DNA of 64,000 nucleotides from contig NZ_JAIWPT010000004.1 of assembly GCF_021191695.1 (NCBI RefSeq), positions 184,485 to 248,484 of the forward strand. Reading direction: 5' to 3'. Positions 61,878 through 64,000 of the stretch are shown in pieces. The position numbers were made by a program, and so were the translations under genes. Positions within the stretch are counted from its first letter, which is position 1; each line of letters starts with the position of its first letter. A model generated the notes under the pieces. The model worked only from the letters and a program-made list of their open reading frames with translations. It did no database searches and was not told the DNA's origin. This DNA is from Proluteimonas luteida (GTDB lineage: Bacteria; Pseudomonadota; Gammaproteobacteria; Xanthomonadales; Xanthomonadaceae).

Positions 61878-62908
61878 TCCCGTGCCATGCGGTCGAGCGG
61901 ACTGACCACCCCGAGCCCGCCGCGATCGAGGCCATGCGCATGGATCTGCGTGGTCGCCACATCCTTGTGCCCGGGTAGCGCCTGCACGGTGCGGATGTCG
62001 TGACCCGCCTCCGGCAGATGCGTCGCGAAGCAGTGCCGAAACGTATGGCAACTGGCCGGCTTGACCAGCCCCGCCTCCCGCACCGCCCGCTTCACCGCAC
62101 GCTGCAGTCCCTTCTCGTCGCGATGATGGCGACGCGCGATGCCGCTGCGTGGATCGAGACTGCGGCGGCTGGCGGGGAATACGTACTGCCAACCCAACTC
62201 CCGTCCCGCACCGGGGAACTTCCGCGCCAGCGCCTGCGGCAGCCAGACCTCGCCCGCACCTGCCGCCAGGTCGCGCGCATGCAGGCGCCGTGCTTCCTCC
62301 ACCTGCAACTGCAGCGTGGCATGCAGCCGCGCCGGCAGCATCGTGCGCCTGTCCCTGCCGCCCTTGCCGTCCCGCACCAGCACCTCGTGACGGGCGAAAT
62401 CCAGGTCCCTGACCCGCAACCGCACGCATTCCATCAGCCGCATGCCCGTGCCGTACAGCAGCGCCGCCATCGTCGAATGCACCCCCGACATCCCGCCCAG
62501 CACCGCCTGCACTTCCTGCTGCGACAACACGACCGGCAAGCGCTGCGGCTTCTTCGCCCGCCGCACCGCCTCCATCCACGGCAGGTCCACGCCCAGCACC
62601 TCGCGATACAGGAACAGCAGCGCCGCCAATGCCTGGTTCTGCGTGGACGCGGCCACGTTGCCGTGCACCGCCAGCGCCGTCAGGAACCGCTCCACCTCGG
62701 CGCCACCGAGCAGCCGCGGATGCCGCTTGCCGTTGGCCAGGATGAACCGCCGGATCCAGCCGAGATACGCGTCCTCCGTGCGGCGCGCCATGCCCAGGCG
62801 ACGCATGCGCGCCACCACCTGTTCCAGCAACCGCGGCGCACGCACGGGCCCCGCCGACCCGACATACCCGCCGCTTGTCGACCTCACACCCCGGTGATAG
62901 CGTTCCAT
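61874..62908 (-). CDS. intI: Integron integrase with catalytic Tyr replaced by His
   Basis: A 344-residue IntI-type tyrosine recombinase. The integron-specific insertion is present (SLDPRSGIARRHHRDEKGLQ, about residues 250-269), with Arg157 (GTGMRLMEC), His288-x-x-Arg291 (CHTFRH) and His314 (GHKDV). At the Tyr position, residue 323, the codon is CAT, giving TTQIHAHGL instead of TTxIYTHVL. Pro residues in HLPEAG and QALPGH also replace usual Leu. The enzyme is therefore predicted not to cut DNA. Its stop overlaps the comEC start. Confidence 0.92.
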   Translation of the reverse strand: MERYHRGVRSTSGGYVGSAGPVRAPRLLEQVVARMRRLGMARRTEDAYLGWIRRFILANGKRHPRLLGGAEVERFLTALAVHGNVAASTQNQALAALLFLYREVLGVDLPWMEAVRRAKKPQRLPVVLSQQEVQAVLGGMSGVHSTMAALLYGTGMRLMECVRLRVRDLDFARHEVLVRDGKGGRDRRTMLPARLHATLQLQVEEARRLHARDLAAGAGEVWLPQALARKFPGAGRELGWQYVFPASRRSLDPRSGIARRHHRDEKGLQRAVKRAVREAGLVKPASCHTFRHCFATHLPEAGHDIRTVQALPGHKDVATTQIHAHGLDRGGLGVVSPLDRMARE

Positions 62909-63032
62909 GGCCCCGATCTCCGATCCATCAGACCCGGAGATTAGGCACCCGATTTAGGCACCCGTATCGCGACAAACCGTTGATTGGTGTAGGGAAACCC
63001 TGATCCGGAACCAGAGCGGGACCGGGTTAGGC
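62909..63032. promoter_or_regulatory. attI-like region and intI upstream region
   Basis: Between the intI start and the first core site GTTAGGC (63026-63032). It should contain integrase binding sites and the intI and cassette promoters. No LexA box of the CTGT-N8-ACAG form was seen. Confidence 0.65.
62941..62964. repeat. Direct repeat in the attI region
   Basis: TTAGGCACCCG occurs at 62941-62951 and 62954-62964, a 13-bp period. Direct repeats are known integrase-binding elements in attI sites, so these are candidates. Confidence 0.65.
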
Positions 63033-63171
63033 CGCTGGATTACAGGTCAATATGACTTCGAATAGGCGTTAAGCCGCTATGAAGTACGTTGCACGACCTC
63101 GAGAGTTCAGGTGTCCAGACATGCATACCATCGGGTGCATTTCTGGTGGGGAATTAGCGAGAGGAGATGCA

Positions 63172-63390
63172 ATGCCGCTACCCGACCGAGTCGAGATTGA
63201 ACTTGAGCCAGGTAGTGAGCACTGCATGATGTATCGGTATACTCGGACCGGGGATCTCTGTAATGACACATGGCATGAGGATTTGGACGCAGCGTTTATG
63301 CAGGCCGAGCATGAGTACGGTCTTAGCGCCTCTGATTTCCTTGCAGTTCATGAGGGCCAGCCGGACAGCAGCCGTGGCGGTACGGCCTAA
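63172..63390 (+). CDS. Cassette 1 hypothetical protein
   Basis: A 72-residue acidic protein. ATG 63172 has a perfect GAGGAG site 5 bases upstream; an upstream ATG at 63079 in the same frame lacks one. It contains VEIELEPGSEHCMMYRYTRTG and AFMQAEHEYGLSASDF. Its TAA lies inside the attC R'' site, as is common in cassettes. No family was recognised; small globular cassette proteins are often accessory or immunity-like. Confidence 0.72.
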   Translation: MPLPDRVEIELEPGSEHCMMYRYTRTGDLCNDTWHEDLDAAFMQAEHEYGLSASDFLAVHEGQPDSSRGGTA

Positions 63391-63444
63391 CAATTCATTC
63401 AAGCCGACGCCACTTCGCAGCGCGGCTTAATTCAGGCGTTAGGG
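63385..63444. other. attC site of cassette 1
   Basis: A 60-bp imperfect palindrome from R'' GCCTAAC (63385) to R' GTTAGGG (63438-63444), with inner arms AAGCCGAC...GCGGCTT. It shares nearly all bases with the second attC, as expected for a chromosomal integron array. Confidence 0.9.
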
Positions 63445-63450
63445 GGCAGC

Positions 63451-63720
63451 TTGGATAGATCACGCAAGATCAACTTGGCTCTTTCCATTACCGCCATAGC
63501 TTGCTTCCTGCTCGCTGGTTACGCATACCTGCAAGCAGCGGCCTCCTACTCGTTGTCCTTCGCATTCTGTACTGAGCCGGGCACAGCCAATGCGGCAACA
63601 GAAAGGTGTCGCGCACCGTTGCTGTACGGCTACGCTTTCTGGGCGCTACTAGGCTCTGGCGTGGCGCTCTCTACGGTCGCAATTATTCGGGGTAGGCGTC
63701 ATCGTGCCGCATCCCCCTAA
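63451..63720 (+). CDS. Cassette 2 small membrane protein
   Basis: An 89-residue protein using a TTG start with AGGGGG just before it. Two membrane segments are visible: LALSITAIACFLLAGYAYL (about residues 8-26) and YGYAFWALLGSGVALSTVAII (about 59-79), with a Cys-containing loop between. The end is basic (RGRRHRAASP). The stop overlaps the attC R'' site. No family was recognised. Confidence 0.75.
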   Translation: MDRSRKINLALSITAIACFLLAGYAYLQAAASYSLSFAFCTEPGTANAATERCRAPLLYGYAFWALLGSGVALSTVAIIRGRRHRAASP

Positions 63721-63774
63721 CAATTCATTCAAGCCGACGCCGCTTCGCGGCGCGGCTTAATTCAGGCGTTAGGT
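63715..63774. other. attC site of cassette 2
   Basis: A 60-bp imperfect palindrome from R'' CCCTAAC (63715-63721) to R' GTTAGGT (63768-63774). Its inner arms match the first attC except for a few central bases (CGCTTCGCGGC against CACTTCGCAGC). Confidence 0.9.
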
Positions 63775-63791
63775 GTGATCTCTCAGTAGGT

Positions 63792-64000
63792 TGTTCATCC
63801 GGGGCATCTCTGGAAGATGGGGGTTACGAAGCCAACCCAGCCCCCAGGAGCCCCGGATGAACCTGCATAAACATGCCCGTTTGAGCCCTCGCGGTCGAGC
63901 CCTGCTCGTGGATCGCATCCTTGCTCATGGTCTGCGGGTGGAAGAAGCGGCGCATGCGGCCGGCGTCAGTGTCCGCACGGCCTACAAGTGGCTCAAGCGG
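63792..64000 (+). mobile_element. IS481-like insertion sequence (left end, cut by window)
   Basis: The end TGTTCATCCGGGG starts about 63792, 18 bp after the second attC core, and a transposase gene begins 65 bp further on. The right end is outside the window. A 13-bp inverted repeat (63793-63805 and 63850-63862) covers the transposase ribosome site and start codon. Confidence 0.72.
63857..64000 (+). CDS. IS481-family transposase (3' truncated by window)
   Basis: The first 48 residues, open to the window end. The N-terminus MNLHKHARLSPRGRALLVDR and the helix-turn-helix HGLRVEEAAHAAGVSVRTAY match IS481 transposases, whose DDE catalytic domain would follow outside the window. A CAGGAG site lies upstream of the ATG but is inside a predicted hairpin. 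Confidence 0.85.
   Translation, partial: MNLHKHARLSPRGRALLVDRILAHGLRVEEAAHAAGVSVRTAYKWLKR

Larger units (their letters stand above)
61874..63774. mobile_element. Chromosomal integron (intI, attI, two cassettes)
   Basis: An integron integrase gene on the minus strand, a 118-bp attI-side region, and two cassettes on the right. The 5' core GTTAGGC at 63026 matches the cassette 1 R'' site GCCTAAC (63385); GTTAGGG at 63438 matches CCCTAAC (63715). This fixes cassette 1 as 63027-63438 and cassette 2 as 63439-63768. A third cassette begins after 63768 and is cut by an IS. Confidence 0.88.

Noticed and set aside
59484..62579. A 1031-codon reading of the comEC frame
   Set aside because: The extra part is an out-of-frame shadow of the integron integrase; comEC starts at GTG 61877.
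62909..63026. LexA/SOS control site for the integron integrase
   Set aside because: I looked for a CTGT-N8-ACAG motif and did not see one.
63079..63171. Upstream start for the cassette 1 protein
   Set aside because: In frame, but without a ribosome site; ATG 63172 has a strong one. The longer form cannot be fully excluded.

Overview
The window is very GC-rich, almost fully coding DNA from a gammaproteobacterium, most likely a member of the Xanthomonadaceae/Lysobacterales (Lysobacter, Luteimonas or Xanthomonas-like). Three things support this: the gene orders comEC-exbB-exbD-msbA-lpxK-kdsB, uvrC-pgsA-tRNA(Gly, Cys, Leu) and dnaQ-rnhA-methyltransferase/gloB-mltD; the many TonB-dependent receptors; and integron attC sites of about 60 bp. 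This assignment is inferred from gene content; no database search was run.

Layout. 1-9.1 kb: 3' part of a GGDEF/EAL protein, a short-chain dehydrogenase, efpL behind a hairpin repeat, a DUF4105 protein, two tandem DUF2388 proteins, a divergent D-2-hydroxyglutarate dehydrogenase/serA pair, and a PP2C phosphatase. 9.3-13.2 kb: dnaQ, rnhA and a methyltransferase on the minus strand, divergent from gloB and mltD, as in E. coli. 13.4-16.4 kb: ppiD, HU, tRNA-Val and two identical tRNA-Asp genes. 16.4-29.5 kb: a cell-wall peptide locus in two divergent arms. One arm has a serine hydrolase, an Oar-like TonB receptor and a transglutaminase-like protein. The other has an NlpC/P60 endopeptidase, an L-Ala-D/L-Glu epimerase, a MurR/RpiR regulator, an L,D-transpeptidase-like lipoprotein, a GNAT, a DAACS symporter and ArsC. 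29.6-39.6 kb: an FMN glutamate-synthase-like protein, then a FecI-FecR-TonB receptor surface-signalling unit followed by a Tat-exported PhoD-like phosphatase and a secreted metallo-beta-lactamase-fold hydrolase.

39.74-49.76 kb is a 10-kb integrated element with exact 17-bp direct repeats at its ends. The right repeat is the 3' end of tRNA-Leu(UAA). It carries a P4-type integrase, AlpA, a primase-helicase, two coiled-coil proteins (one a scaffold candidate), a major capsid protein and both terminase subunits. It has no recognisable portal, protease, tail or lysis genes. Near the far end lies a cluster of eleven TGACGCA heptamers around a long palindrome next to an AT-rich stretch, which looks like a replication origin. 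This is best read as a capsid-encoding phage satellite.

49.7-62.9 kb: the tRNA cluster, then a long minus-strand run back to comEC (pgsA, uvrC, an NHL-repeat protein, a low-molecular-weight phosphatase, kdsB, lpxK, msbA, exbD, exbB, comEC). Directly upstream of comEC, and overlapping its start, is an integron integrase gene whose catalytic tyrosine is replaced by histidine. To its right are an attI-like region, two gene cassettes with attC sites, and an IS481-like element that has interrupted the cassette array at the edge of the window.
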